Shown here piece after piece: positions 31,850-44,500 of a stretch of DNA of 64,000 nucleotides. This DNA is from Fasciola hepatica. Its lineage: Eukaryota > Platyhelminthes > Trematoda > Plagiorchiida > Fasciolidae. The DNA is taken from contig CANUEZ040000002.1 of NCBI GenBank assembly GCA_948099385.1, positions 3,508,501-3,572,500 on the forward strand, given 5' to 3'. How positions within the stretch are numbered: position 1 is the stretch's first letter; each line of letters starts with the position of its first letter. Position numbers and translations under genes: made by a program. The notes below the pieces were generated by a model. The model did no database searches. It saw only the letters and a program-made list of their open reading frames with translations, and was not told the origin of the DNA.

Positions 31850-32544
31850 ACGGCCAGACGAAATCCAGTCTCAGAATCAGTTGATGGACAACATCTGGTT
31901 CTATTCGCTATGCCCCTGGAAAGGACACCGCAGCGAATAAACACGGAGAGAGTCAGGTTACCGGTCAAAAAACCTCTACCAAGTGGACGTAGCAGTGGAG
32001 TACTTGGGGGTTTCTCTCGACGGTGGGAGAAGTCCTTACACTTCACCGAGCAGCTATCACCCACCTAAAATAGGCAGCCCCCTACCCAAAGGATGCTGAC
32101 CCGTCCACGTTCCGGTTGTTCCACTGGGTGCATGGGGCTAAGGACTGAGTCCGAAAAGCGGATCGATAACAAAGCGCCAGGGAAAACAAGACAAATTGCA
32201 TGCAGTAATCAGGTCTCATGTAACAGACCAGAAGAAGTTCCTTCACGGGTTCTTCGGTCACGTTCCAGTGCTGGGTTAACGCCCCATCGCCTTGTGGGTG
32301 AGACTTCTGAGTCAAAGGCTCCGGTTAGGGTTCCCAAAGAAAAATCGCTTCTGCAGTGTGGGCAGCCGAGAAGTATGATTCGCCCAAAAATCTCCCGTAT
32401 CCTTCCTGTAAAGGGTCTTACCAATTTTCCTTCTTTTAATTTAAGGTCGTTGCAACACGCCAGGGGTAACTGCGGCTCTGAAAAAAGCAGTAGTTCAGGA
32501 GTTGGGTATAAATCAAAAGCACTTCCTAAGCCTAGGTGTTCATA

Positions 32545-33280
32545 TCACTTGGCTACCTTTAACGTCCACACACTACGTCAGATAGGGCAACATTTAACCC
32601 TCGCTAGAACTAGATGTATGCTGTCTCCGAAACACGCATACAAGACCCCACTTCTGTGATAACTCTCCGCACCCCGGATGCAAACTCAGTTTTTCACTTC
32701 ACTCTCCGCGTGTCGGACGAATCGGTGTCTAGAGCTTGTGGTCAGGCTGGCTTCGGGATTCCTTTGAGCATAAAAGCTGAGCGTGCTCTGCTGGACTGGA
32801 TTCCAGTCAGCAGTCGTTTGTATGCATTTTTGTTAGACGGTTTTGTTCGTGTCAATAACAACAAACTGAAGCGTCAATGCTCGTTCGTCGTCTGTGTATG
32901 CACCGACTGACAGCAGCTCCTCTGAGGCCAAGGATGAATTCTATCAAAATTTCTCTCAGCTACTTCGAAGCGCACGTTTGACGGACGTGGTGAAAATCGC
33001 TGGGGATATCAACGCCCAAACTGGCCGTTTGGGAGATTCTCAAATGCACATCGGAGGACCATTTGCTATACCATCCGATTGTACTGGTAAAGGCGATCGT
33101 CCGATTCAGCTGTGCTCTGACCACAGATTGTTTCCGGCAAGTACAAACTTCTGCTATAAGGAGCGGCATTGACTGACATGGCGTCCTCCTTCGTCTTTAC
33201 AATGTTGGACTCAGATTGACCATAATGTGATTGGTCACCGCTCGCGTAGATCAACTGGAGATTTTCGCTCATTTTGCTTT
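32545..33280 (+). pseudogene. LINE B endonuclease
   Basis: Begins YHLATFNVHTLRQIGQHL, then a frame change; VSETRIQDPTSVIT carries the catalytic Glu motif. Later VVCVCTD/MYAPTDSSSSEAKDEF, KIAGDINAQTGRLGD (GD.NA motif) and PVDSDHVLARARFR (SDH motif) are in two further frames. The domain is nearly complete but frameshifted at least three times. Confidence 0.8.
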
Positions 33281-33299
33281 ACGCCTGTGGACTCAGATC

Positions 33300-35460
33300 A
33301 CGTCTTGGCACGTGCTCGCTTCCGTTTACTTCTCGTTCGTGGTCGCACAAATGTAAATGCCATCCATCCCGCGCAGTTACTTTTAGACGACAGCCAGCGA
33401 CGTATTTTCCAGATGGAGCTGTCTGCACAGTCCTCGATGCAGCCAGATGTTCAAGACCCAAATGAACGTTGGCAACAGATCAAGAAAGCTTTGCGTGCCG
33501 CCTCGAATGCCACCCAGAACACTGGTTCAAGTCGGTCTCACAGACGATAGATATCCTGGACATCCGTTGCTCTGTTGAATGCTCGCAGACCCGTCCCTCC
33601 GAATGCCACATTCGATGAAGTGCGCCAATCCCTGAGAGGCTTACTGACTAGGAACCTGAGGAATAACCGTGAACAGTGGTGGATCGCGAAATGTAAGGAA
33701 ATGGAAAAGGCTGCGCCCATTGGCAATGCTTGCAACCTTTTTCGTTTGATTAGAGTTACCGGTTCACGGAAGTCCTGTTTAAGTGAGTTAATTAAGGAAT
33801 CCGACGGCTCACTGATTCACTCTTAGGGTCGTTGTCTGGAGCGCTGGATGGACCACTTCAAGGAACAATTCATTTGGCCCACTTCAAAAGTGAACCTGCC
33901 AGCGAAACAATGCAGGTGGATATCAGTCCTCCATCAGAGATGGAGATTATGCAGGCGATAGGTTACTTGAAAAGGTATACAGCCGCTAGGCCGGATGGGT
34001 TGTCTCCATCTTTTTTAAAGGATTGCGGCGAAGCTTTGGTTTCAGGGTTACCAGAACTCCGTATTATTTGGGATAGTGAACAGATTCCGAGGGAATGGTG
34101 TGAATACGTAATTGTGCCGATTTACAGGAAAGATGAGCGATCCTTTTGTGAAAACCACAGAGGAATTAGCTTGGTAAATATCTCGTCCAAACTACTCGCC
34201 GGTCTTATACCCCTTCGATTGTCCAGTGCCCACGAAATGTGTACGTGTGAGAATCAAGCCGGTTTCAGACCCGGTCGTGGTTGTATTGATCACATCTTCA
34301 CTGTTTGGAAAACCTTAGGGCGAAGTCACATCTTCCGTACGCCCACAATATGTCTTTCTTGGTCTGAAAGCGGCGTTCGACTCGGTCGACCGCACAGTTC
34401 TCTGGCGCTGCCTTTCATTGAGGCATATGTCGGAATAAATTTCTCTTTTCCAATGATAGTATGCAAACAGCCGAACCCCGAGTTCACCACAGAAAGTGGT
34501 GTTCGTCAGGGTTGTCCTCTTTCAACCTCCCTCTTCAACTTTGTGATTTAATTGATTCTTGAGATAGCCCTATCTTCGTTTGTGAAAAGCGGCGTCGATC
34601 TTTGCTCAGACAGTAAACTGCATGACTTGGAATATGCGGACGATATTGTTCTTCCGAGTGAAGACCCAGCTAAGTTGCGAGCTTATTCAGATAGCCTTAA
34701 CAACAGTGTAGCAATGTTTGGGATGTGTTTAGCACCTTCAAAATGTAAAATGCTGCTGCAGGACTGGGTCGGCTCAAAACCAAACCTCTTCTTGGCAGGG
34801 GAAGCTCTAGTTGAAGTAGATAAGTCCTATTACTTGAGCAGTAACATCCCACCAGGTGGACAGATATCGGATGAAATATCATCGCGTATACAGAAGGCGC
34901 GTTTGGCTTTTCCCAACCTTCGTCATCTGTGGCGTCGGCGTGACATCCGATTGTCTGTTAAGGGTACAGTGTACACTGCGGTGGTTAGGTCTGTTCTTCT
35001 GTACGGTTCAGAAACATGGCCGTTGAGGGTAGAAGATAGGCGAAGACTGTCAGTGTTCGAGCACCGATGTCTCCGTAACATTGCCTGAGTATGGTGGGAA
35101 CACCTTATCAGCAATGCTGAGGTCAGGTGTAAGGTGTTGGGAATCAGAAGTCAGTCTTTGGATCAAGTACTGAATCTAATCAGGTTGAGGTGGTTGGGAA
35201 ATGTGTTACGCACGCCAGCCAATAGACTTCCTCAGCGTACGCTGTTCTCTGAGAAAAACGGTGATTAGCAGGTAGGTCGAGGTGGTCAGTCCATGAAATG
35301 GCAAAAAGGTATGAAGGCCCTGACCAGTAGACTTGGTCGAGTAGGACATGTTAGACTTCCAGGTTAGGGTCCACGTGATCCGTCTACCAAGTGGTTGGAG
35401 ACATTAGGTGATATGGCTAGGTATCGCAGTCAGTGACGTAGTTGCATTCGGACACTATCC
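33300..35460 (+). pseudogene. LINE B reverse transcriptase and C-terminal region
   Basis: RT elements in order: AARPDGLSPSFLKDCGEALV, IPREWCEYVIVPIYRKDE, ENQAGFRPGRGCIDHIFTVW, a damaged motif A near 34360, TESGVRQGCPLSTSLFNFVI, and the catalytic box DLEYADDIVLPSED (intact ADD). The conserved RTE C-terminal signature follows: RSVLLYGSETWPLRVEDRRR, FEHRCLRNIA. A stop follows FVI, another follows RNIA (35086), and more lie beyond 35260. Confidence 0.85.
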
Positions 35461-35639
35461 TTCTCCTCTTGACTCCGCCTGATACTTGGACTTTTTGAAT
35501 CTTTATCACTATGCTTCTATTCTTTTGCCTTTTACTGAACGATGCTGGAATGTAGCAACCGAAACCAGAACACAGAAGTGCGAGGTTATTGGTTGAATAA
35601 ACTGAACTGAAGCTGGTGATGGTGGTGGACGAATGGTGT

Positions 35640-38600
35640 GGTACCTCTTCCACTTCTGAGTTATGAGATACGAAAGCTGTCACTGCTGGTCATACTGGTG
35701 GTAGATAGAAGTTCCCCTTTCACCCGATGGATTGTTCCCGTCTCTGACCTATTGGAACCTTATGTGGATCTCCGACTGAAGTCTCAAGATCATGGTGGTT
35801 CGATGGTACATCCATCTCAGAAACTGTACTAAGCAAAATTTCTTCGTGCATCATCCGCTATCCGCCGACGGATCAAAATGACTGAGTTTGATGTCGATTT
35901 TAAGGGTGGCAGGCCTAAATCTGAGGATTAGTGATCTGTAAACCATCTCCCGCCGTAAGCGAGATGAAGTCATTTGCGAACTTTGCCTAGTCCTTTTCTT
36001 CACTTTTATTATCTAATAATGGTGCACTATTTCAGGAAGCAGGCCACGACCAAATCCCGATAGTCATTTGGGGAAAGTGACCTGTGGTCGAAACAGGATT
36101 CGAACCAGGAACATAAGGACCGAAAGCCCACCGTAATGACCGTCTGACCTCGGCTGGTTCAAAAATGCGCTTTTATTTTTGCACTTCAATTTTGGGGCAA
36201 ATAATTGACTTTTCTGCCTCTCGTAGGAACACGGAAGGGTCATCACAGATCAGCGCGTGTGTGACTTGGAAAGGCCAACAGTTTTGCAAATCTAACAGTA
36301 AATGAACTGTTCACAATTCAACCATTAGTTTGAACAGTAAACTGTTCATGTGGGCACAAACGTGACTCGTATGAAAATAAAGGTTAATAATAGGTGTTTT
36401 TAGTTATTGCTTGTAAACTAAAGTAAAGCGTCCGCTTCATTCGTTCGGGAAAGTGAATAATCTGAATCACGAACACATCAATACAATGCTCAACAGAGCG
36501 TGACTTTTCGTGCAAGAATAATCTTTTGCGATTTGCTGAATAATCTAATCAGATAGGACATCGTAGAATATTTGAACACGCTTCTGTGCTAGGATATAAT
36601 TGGTGGTAATTAGAATCGGCAGGGAAAAGAGTAGAAGGGCTTCTAGTGAGGTTGCGGCGAACTGAATGTGCCATTCCCGCTAATAATGTTAGACCTAACT
36701 TGTTACATACGTTAGAATGTTGAAATACGGTTTTCTGAGTAAGATATTCACATGGTATCCGATTAGACCCGGAAGAATGCCTGAAATATCTGGAGATAAT
36801 TTTGATACGTTTCTTGATTTGGTGCGGAAAGATAACCGGGGATCCATGAAGTCACTACGACAAGACTCATGGGTGCACAAAACAAATGACACCGGAACGA
36901 AGAATCTCCTGAGATAGTACACAGAATGTGAGCTCTACTATAATGGTGGAAGTGTAGTCGGACTGCACCAGATTCTGTGTTAGATTTATACAAAAGCAAT
37001 TTAATAACGTAGTCCGGAGTAAGTGCTCTTCATTTTTATGTAAACTAGGGTTTGATTCTACAATTTTGGTACATTCGTCACTTTTGATCACAGAGAAAAA
37101 TGCATCCATACAACATGGGGTATGGTTAGAATACTACTCGGGATTGTTCGAGACACCTTGCTACCTGATGAGTATCACAGAATCTATGGTTAAGGTATGC
37201 TAAACACTGCGTCGTTTTCTTATTTGACGAATTAAAATCCAATGAAAAGAGGCCTAGCTGAACGGTATGTAGAGAAAGAAAATGGCGCCTTGTAGAACGG
37301 CCTATACTGGAGCTGTAAGGGAACAATCCCCGCTACACCATCACGTGAGTTGTAGGTGATCAATAAAGCAGTGGTGGAAGGTTGAACACTACCAGCAGCA
37401 AGAACGTGGGGTACTTTGTCCCTGTCAACACCGACGAAAGCGTTATTGCCTTGTAAGAAACAAACTGTGGCAGCTTTACTTCTGTTATCGAATGAGGATA
37501 GGATACAAAGGGGATGCAAGGACATTCAGAATGGTGCAGGATCATGCCCTTGCCGAATAATCTTGTTGATAAATATCTTTCCTTTTATGTTATTAACTGC
37601 GCCGTTTGTCTTCTACTGATGATCGTATCATACTTTCGAATGCTAAAGTCTTCTGTCACGTTTTAAAGCAGCAAGACCCCAGGCATGTTGGAACCCTGAA
37701 TTCAGTAAATGCATTTTATAAGCGACGAACACCACCAATCCCGTTTTCAGCTTTTTACTGGTCAATCGGAACGATTTATTCACACGATCTTCAATAGCTG
37801 AATAGTAAGTGGTATGATTCTACTACTCGGTCATCGAACGGTTCTCATCGTGGACATTAAGACGCCGGTCCGATTCCCGCCACAGCCAGTCACTTCCCCG
37901 TTTGGCGGCCTTTCATTAGCCACGGCTTCTGTCCAGAATTGTTGTACGTTGTCGTAGTTTACTTGTACTATCAAGATCACACAAAATACATACTTTATTT
38001 AAAATTGTATTCAAGGCGAACCGGGGAATTTTTGGAAGCTAACGTCTTTCGTGATAATCATTGATTCCGACCGCATGTAAAGGTCATGACCCAGAAGAGC
38101 CGAGCAGTAATATGTAAGGACCTGTGATCTTCCTCTTTGGGGTGGCACGTGTTCAATCTGCAAAACACAAAAACATATTACCCCATGAGCCTAAAGATGA
38201 CGTCGGAAGTGCATACTTACGTTAATCCTGGTGTGCTGTATAGGAGTGCGACATGCTGTAAACCGTACTTTTTTGGTGGGGGAGCAGGCTGTAGGCAACA
38301 TATTGTTGTTCGAGTAATCTCAGTGTAAGATCCCGTTGATGCACTTACTGGGTCAAGATACATGAGGTTTTTTCTCTTGTGCTTTTGCAGATTGGATACT
38401 TGCAACCCTCTTCAGAAGAGCGCTTCTCGTTGCGTACTACCGAGCCCGTCTCCAGGTCGCGGATGGGAGAAAGGCCGAAGTTTTCGGGGTTAACCATGAT
38501 CAAGGTGAACTCAGGGTCGTGGACGATCAGCGTCGGTACTCGAGAGTGTGGTGGGTTTTTAGTTTATCTAGAGTTCTTCGCTCTAAAAAGCCACCTAAAC

Positions 38601-39957
38601 CTGTGGATAGCACTGTGACGTGGCGAAGGTTTTCCGACAATGAATATAAACATAGCCCCTTATTGTGTTCCACTTAACCAACGAGATTCCCCGGAATATG
38701 CGACTGAACCATATAGTTGGTTATCGGCTCGTCTGGACCAACGCTGCAGCCTTTCAGGAATCGCTTAGCTGCGCAAAGGCTAGAGGTTTATCCTTTGAGC
38801 GACCGAGTAGTGAAGCAGCCCACAACGCAAGCATCAATACCGTACATTATTGCGATGGAGTGTAGTTCCATGTGTACTGAATCTTTTCATTCGAACGCGA
38901 ATTCGCCTACACCGTGCACTACAACTTGTTCCGCCAATCACTCTCTTCCTCTCCCTTTTTTCACACGTTGTCACTCACAACTGGAACTTCGATTCAATGT
39001 ACTAGCTGACATTCCTCCAGGGAAAATCCTGGTCATGTTCTCTCATTCAGATCTCACTAGGCCTTCCTCTTCCAGCAGATGCCCTCTGTAGTCTTAATTC
39101 ACAAAGTACTCCAGGACCATGCTCTTCCGTAACACACAGACTTATCCTTTTGTCCGTACCGTTCATCCAAGCGTCTTTCATTACAGTACATTTCTTCTAG
39201 AATGAACCTGCTCAAATCTTGGAGATGCCTCCATCCGGTTAGGATTCTGACCAGCAATGTGAAGACGAAAGATAACTTAATTACAAAACTGTGTGATTAA
39301 CTTGGTTTTCCTTTAATATCTCACTTACTGAAATCCAATCCAATTAAAGTTTACCAAGAATTACGTACTCAAATACTTTGCCACTTACGACTTCTTGCTT
39401 GTTGTTCTTGTCATATTTGTCCGCGTAATGCCTGAAGTTTGGGGTATAGAGCTTGCAAGCACAAACAAATCCAAATGCACACAGCGAATGGGAGGACGTC
39501 AATACGTAAACATTGTGCGTACAGGAATCCGGGAAATTTAGGGCACGGTAAAATCAATTCATCGACCACTTGAAAGACGCAAAGACGATCGGTTTAAATT
39601 GTCCACCGCAGCGATAATTAAGTCGCAACTGTTGAGCACGATGGGGACAAATTAGCGACGCGGTGTGTTGAAAGTACACACAAAGTTGAAAAGTTCATTC
39701 ATCTCTCACTCTCCCTGTGATCTCGATTCATATATATCGTACGCAAAACTTCGCAGTCCATGATTAAAATGATCTGTTACACCAGCATCGAAAGGTCATC
39801 CCTGTGTTCGTCATCGTTATCGTGTTCCAGTTTACATGAGATACTCACCACATCGATCATTGTTCAGACTGTGTGCTTGATCCCACACGGAATCGTGGGG
39901 CAAATAGGTGGACACACGTGATTGCGATTCAAGTTCAATACAACTCTCTCCTTCTCC

Positions 39958-39960
<3 letters not shown>
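35640..39960. other. Gene-poor stretch
   Basis: About 4.3 kb without a recognised gene. A tRNA-like element lies at 36085-36157 (listed separately). A stretch at 37840-37895 contains a B-box-like ggtccgattcccgcc, but no A box that I trust. Open frames up to 124 codons show no motifs. Confidence 0.45.
36085..36157 (-). mobile_element. tRNA-like SINE head
   Basis: The - strand has an A-box-like AGGTCAGACGGTC and a B box GGTTCGAATCC with tRNA-like spacing. Probably the head of a SINE rather than a working tRNA; no body match was established. Confidence 0.4.
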
Positions 39961-40017
<57 letters not shown>

Positions 40018-40047
40018 AGAGAGAGAGAGAGAGAGAGCGAGAGCGAG
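39961..40047. repeat. (TA)n followed by (GA)n microsatellite
   Basis: About 55 bp of TA repeats pass directly into about 32 bp of GA repeats. Confidence 0.95.
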
Positions 40048-41224
40048 GATTCTGACATACACGTTTACGCACTAAATTGTCATGGAAAAACAAGTAGTTA
40101 GAACTGACCTTGGGATAGTGCATGGCAGTCGGACAGGAAACTGAATAATCTTTGGACAATAGCTCCGGTGTGAAGATAGACCAGATACATCCATTCCGTG
40201 CGGCAGAAAGCATACAAAAACAAAGCACTTGGTTAGGTGTTGTGATACGAAACACTAAGCGGAGTGGATGCTACCTGATCATGCTAAGTTTCCGCTGAGA
40301 ATGGCATCCAAGTAATATACTGACGTTGATCAGCCACTAATTGTCCACCGAGAACAAACAGTTAGGGCTCATATGACGGACTGGAAGAAGCTCCTATGGG
40401 TTTGAAACCCCACCAACTTGTGAGCCACCAGCATCCCGAATGATTCTCGACAATTAAGGGATGATTTCGAATGATGCGCTTTCCATAGTGCCTGGCTAGG
40501 TCCTATTCACTTTCTTCCTTAAACCACATTTGGGTCAGCTACTGAATAAAATCTGGTGGGTGATGGCACAGATATCGTGCTTTGCAAAAAGTGAAACTGT
40601 TCTGAATTAGGTAAACTGTTAGTTAATCAGTCCACAGCACCGGGAAAAACTTAGCCACGTCATCTGTGTCACGGAACTACACGATACATTAAGCGGCTCT
40701 GGGGATATTATGTACTGAGTTGCCTGAAACCTGAAAGTTCTTTGTGTAGTTCAATCGGTTCACTGTGTGCATTATTACACTTCTTCAACGAAGGGAGATA
40801 CCTGGAACAAAAAGCGCACTATCATTCGTTAGCATAAGGAATGAAAAGTAGATTGTCAAGTTTCTTTGTACCAAAAAATCAGTCGGAAACACAAAGGAGA
40901 TCAAATGAATTAACGAGAGCTAGATCGGGACAAAAAGTGCGATATGTTATTGAGAATTCTGGTTTGCACCACAACATGATGACAGCTCTAAGCGTGAGTT
41001 AGGCCATTTAAAAGCAAGAAGGAAGTAATACTGGTGATCCTGACATACTCTGGTCAGGTTTGTAAATTATATATGATGTCACGGCTCAGACCTGGGCTCC
41101 GAACCGTACACTGCACAGTTACGTGTGCTCACTACTAATTTTTTCCTAATTTGGTTTGTCATGAATTCGCTTACGCGAGAAGCTGTTGGTGATACCGTCG
41201 AGAAGCAGTACGTTGGCCAATCTT
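40048..41224. other. No gene; possible LINE 5' UTR remnant
   Basis: No coding segment is recognised. Bases 40360-40450 (tcatatgacggactggaagaagctcc, then ccccaccaacttgtgagccaccagcat) resemble the LINE B 5' UTR at 32215-32310, suggesting a small remnant. Confidence 0.4.
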
Positions 41225-41445
41225 GCCGGTGATGGTTGAGTGGTTTAGACAGTTTGTTCACCACGTCGGAGGTCAGAGGTTCGAATCCCCGTCACTTCTG
41301 TATTGGGCTATGATCCGCTGTCGTTCGACACGTCATCATACCTGGCCTGCTGGGATCCTATGTAGCTTGCCAACACTCTCAGTGTCTGGTTGCCGGTTTT
41401 CCCTAACGGTGCAGTGGACCCCCAGTACTCATGCGCAACATGAAA
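41225..41445 (+). mobile_element. tRNA-derived SINE, full-headed copy
   Basis: A perfect A box (TGGTTGAGTGG, 41233-41243) and B box (GGTTCGAATCC, 41278-41288) sit 34 nt apart, as in tRNA genes and pol III SINE promoters. The body (gggatcctatgt, ccaacactctcagtgtctggttgccgg, gtgcagtggacc, actcatgcgcaacatg) matches the copies at 14572-14760 and 48795-49048. Confidence 0.8.
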
Positions 41446-41599
41446 CTAAAAATGGTGACTCGGATGCATTGAAATGGTTTATGATATTCCTCTTTGTTTC
41501 AGAGCCTTGCACAACTTTAAAAAAACGGATGCCAAAATATAAATTAAAGCACTAAATTCAAAAAGCTTGCAAGCTGCAATCTTGGGATGGTAGCACGAA

Positions 41600-44500
41600 C
41601 GTGAAATGCAACCGAACATACGGTGTATGGGTGTCTGAGAGGAGTAGCACCTCTGAATTGGTCGACTGTCATCCCCCTCCCCGGAGTAGTTTTCATCTCT
41701 TTGGTCTTCATCAATTACCCAACTCTCACCAGTGGCTCCACGGAGGTGAGACATACACCAGCGGCCACACCCCGGTAAACTGCAAGATAGGTGGGCCAAA
41801 CCAGGTGAAGCTCAACCAAAGCTTAAAAATCTCGATGAGGCGGTGCCCTACGTGCGAAGACGGACCACCATCCAAAGGCCATACGCCCCGCTCGATCGCC
41901 ACAGGCTTCCAACACAAAACTCCCTGTAGCCTGGCAGTAAGCACTCGTTTATGCACGGGCTAGAAGCGCCATCTCAAACGAAAAGCCGAATGACGCTGGG
42001 GACGCTACTTTGTACACTATTCACGTCACAACGCGACTGCAACTCGAAGTGGTGGGCTGGCTTGCGCGCCTCTATGACCCAAAGAGCTATACAGGATGAC
42101 TTCTTCAAGCCGCAGATGCAATCATACCTGACAGGTCAATGGGTAGAGGTCAGACAAAGTCCAGTCTCCTGATCTTCCAGTTTGAGGGTTGATTTGAGCT
42201 GACAACTCAATCGGCAAAATCAGTGGAAGAATAATTGATCCAAGCAAATGAGCTTCCACTGAGCCACCCCGTTGCCTTGCGGATAGGTTCTTGTTAGAAC
42301 TAAAGGCTTTGGATGAGGACCCGAATCGTTCTCCTGCTTTGTGGCTGGACACCCTAGCAGTACCCGTCCAATATCTCCCATGAACTGCACGAATACAAGG
42401 AATTCCATACTGCATCGGTCGTCGTGCAGCATAATCAGGATCACACTGCCCATTGAATCGAGCGGGGTGGGTAGTGATAGGTAAGTTACTGCTCAGAGCC
42501 TCTGAATCTCGGCTCCTTCAACGTGCGTACTCTCATGCAGGCCGGTCAGAAGGTATGCCTAGCCCTCATTTCCGATTATCTGAAGATTGATGTCTGCTGC
42601 TTAAGTGAAATGCATATCCAGGATTCGAGCAGTGTAATTCAACTAACTGCACCTGGTATCTCATCGAGGTATTTTCTGCGCAATTCAGGAGACGAAGTAG
42701 CTCGAGCTGTGGGTCAACGTGGTGTAGGAATAGTCTTGACTGAGAAGGCTCAGATTGCCCTTACAGACTGGATCCCGGTTAACAGTCGTTTACGTGCTGT
42801 GAGACTCCAAGGGTCAGTTGGCACTCGAAAGGATAGTTGTGTTAAGCGAAATTTGTTTGTGATCTCGGCGTACGCCCCAACGGACTGCAGCTCAGACGCG
42901 CAGAAAGATGAGTTCTATGATGCCCTCGCCACTCTCGTTCGCAGCAGTAAAGGTTCCGACATTGTAGTGCTAGCTGGTGACTTCAATGCACAAGTTGGCA
43001 AACTTAGTGCGTCGGAAGCCTGTTTAGGTGGGCGTTGAGCTTTACTAGCTCAGCGTACAGATAACGGGGATAGGCTTCTCCAGTTTTGTGCAGACGATCG
43101 ATTGTTCTTGTCTAGCACCAATTTCCGACACAGCTCGCGTCGCACAGCGACATGGCGCTCTAACTCTACAGGTACTTTGAGTCAAATTGATCGTATCCCC
43201 GTAAGCTACCGGTGGCGCAGTTCTGTTCAGAACTGTAGATCTTACTGATCCACTTACGTAGAGTCGGACCATGCATTAGTTTCAATGTGATTATCTCTCC
43301 AGCTCCATGGTCATCGTCGCAAACCGCAAACCGGATTAGCCGTGCAACGTTTGCGTGATCCAGAAGTTTGCACCCGGTATGAGCAGAAGTTAGCACATGA
43401 GCTAGGATCCACGGAGAACAGTAATGTAGATGAGCACTGGTCTCATATCAAACAGGCGATGCACGTTGCAGCAGGTTTTGCCTGTGGTCCTCGATCCGTT
43501 GTCCATCAAAGACACTGGATCTCGCAAGAGTCTCTGAGTATAATGGAGCAAAAACGTCAGCTTTCGAACCGTAAGGAGATGAATAAGATGCGGAGAAAGC
43601 TGCAAAGACAAGTTACGAAAAGCGTTAGGAATGATAGGGAAAATTGGTGGGTCAAGGTAGCCGAAGAAATGGAAATAGCAGCTGCTTCAGGTAACAGTCA
43701 AAGACTGTTCAAACTTATTCGTGACACCGGTGGACGGCGAACTCAGGTCAGTGAAACCATTTGCGATAGAAATGGAGAACCCATTCATAGCAAACAGCAA
43801 AGGCTTGACCGATGGGCCGACTACTTCAAGCAACAGTTTAGCTGGCCGCACGCTAGTGTAGTTACTCCCGTGTCAACAACTGTGACTCCTTGGGTGGTAT
43901 CACTTGAGCCCCCATCAGAAGTAGAAGTAGAGTCATGTATTCGATTACTAAGGCGGGGGAAAGCGGCAGGTCCCGACGAACTTCCACCAGATCTTTTACA
44001 ACTGGGTGGTGAGGCGTTGATAAAATCACTTACCGCCTTGCTCCGTGACATTTGGAACGAGGAGCGTATTCCGTTAATATGGAGGAAGTCACTGATTGTT
44101 CCCATCTTCAAGAAGGGAATACGCAATGACTGTAGTAACCATCTTGGGATTAGCTTAATTCCGATAGTCACCAAAGTATTAGCTTCGATTTTGCTGCACC
44201 GTCTTCCACCGGCTCGCGAGAGGAATGTCCGCGAACAGCAGGCTGGATTCCGCCCAGGTCGAGGATGCATCGACCAGATTTTTACTCTTCGCCGACTACT
44301 TGAAACGCGTCACACGCACCGCCGACCGACAATAATGTTCTTCTCAGACCTGAAAGGCGCCTTCGATTCAGTTGGTCGAACATCGCTTTTCAGTGTTCTT
44401 CATCGAAAAGGTATGCCCCAGAAGTTCGTGAACCTACTGAGATCATTGTATTCTCATTCTTCTGGCCACGTTATAGTTCGTGGTGAACTATCCGGTCGGT

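Larger units (their letters stand above)
31850..35635 (+). mobile_element. RTE-like non-LTR retrotransposon (LINE B), decayed
   Basis: The 5' UTR (31850-32540) shares ordered blocks with LINE A (gtccagtctc; ccccatcgccttg/ccccgttgccttg; caaaggctccgg/aaaggctttgg). Endonuclease and RT follow in order, then a 3' UTR ending in a ggtgatggtggtgg tail near 35630. The short tail of simple trinucleotides fits RTE-clade elements. Several stops and frameshifts make it inactive. Confidence 0.85.
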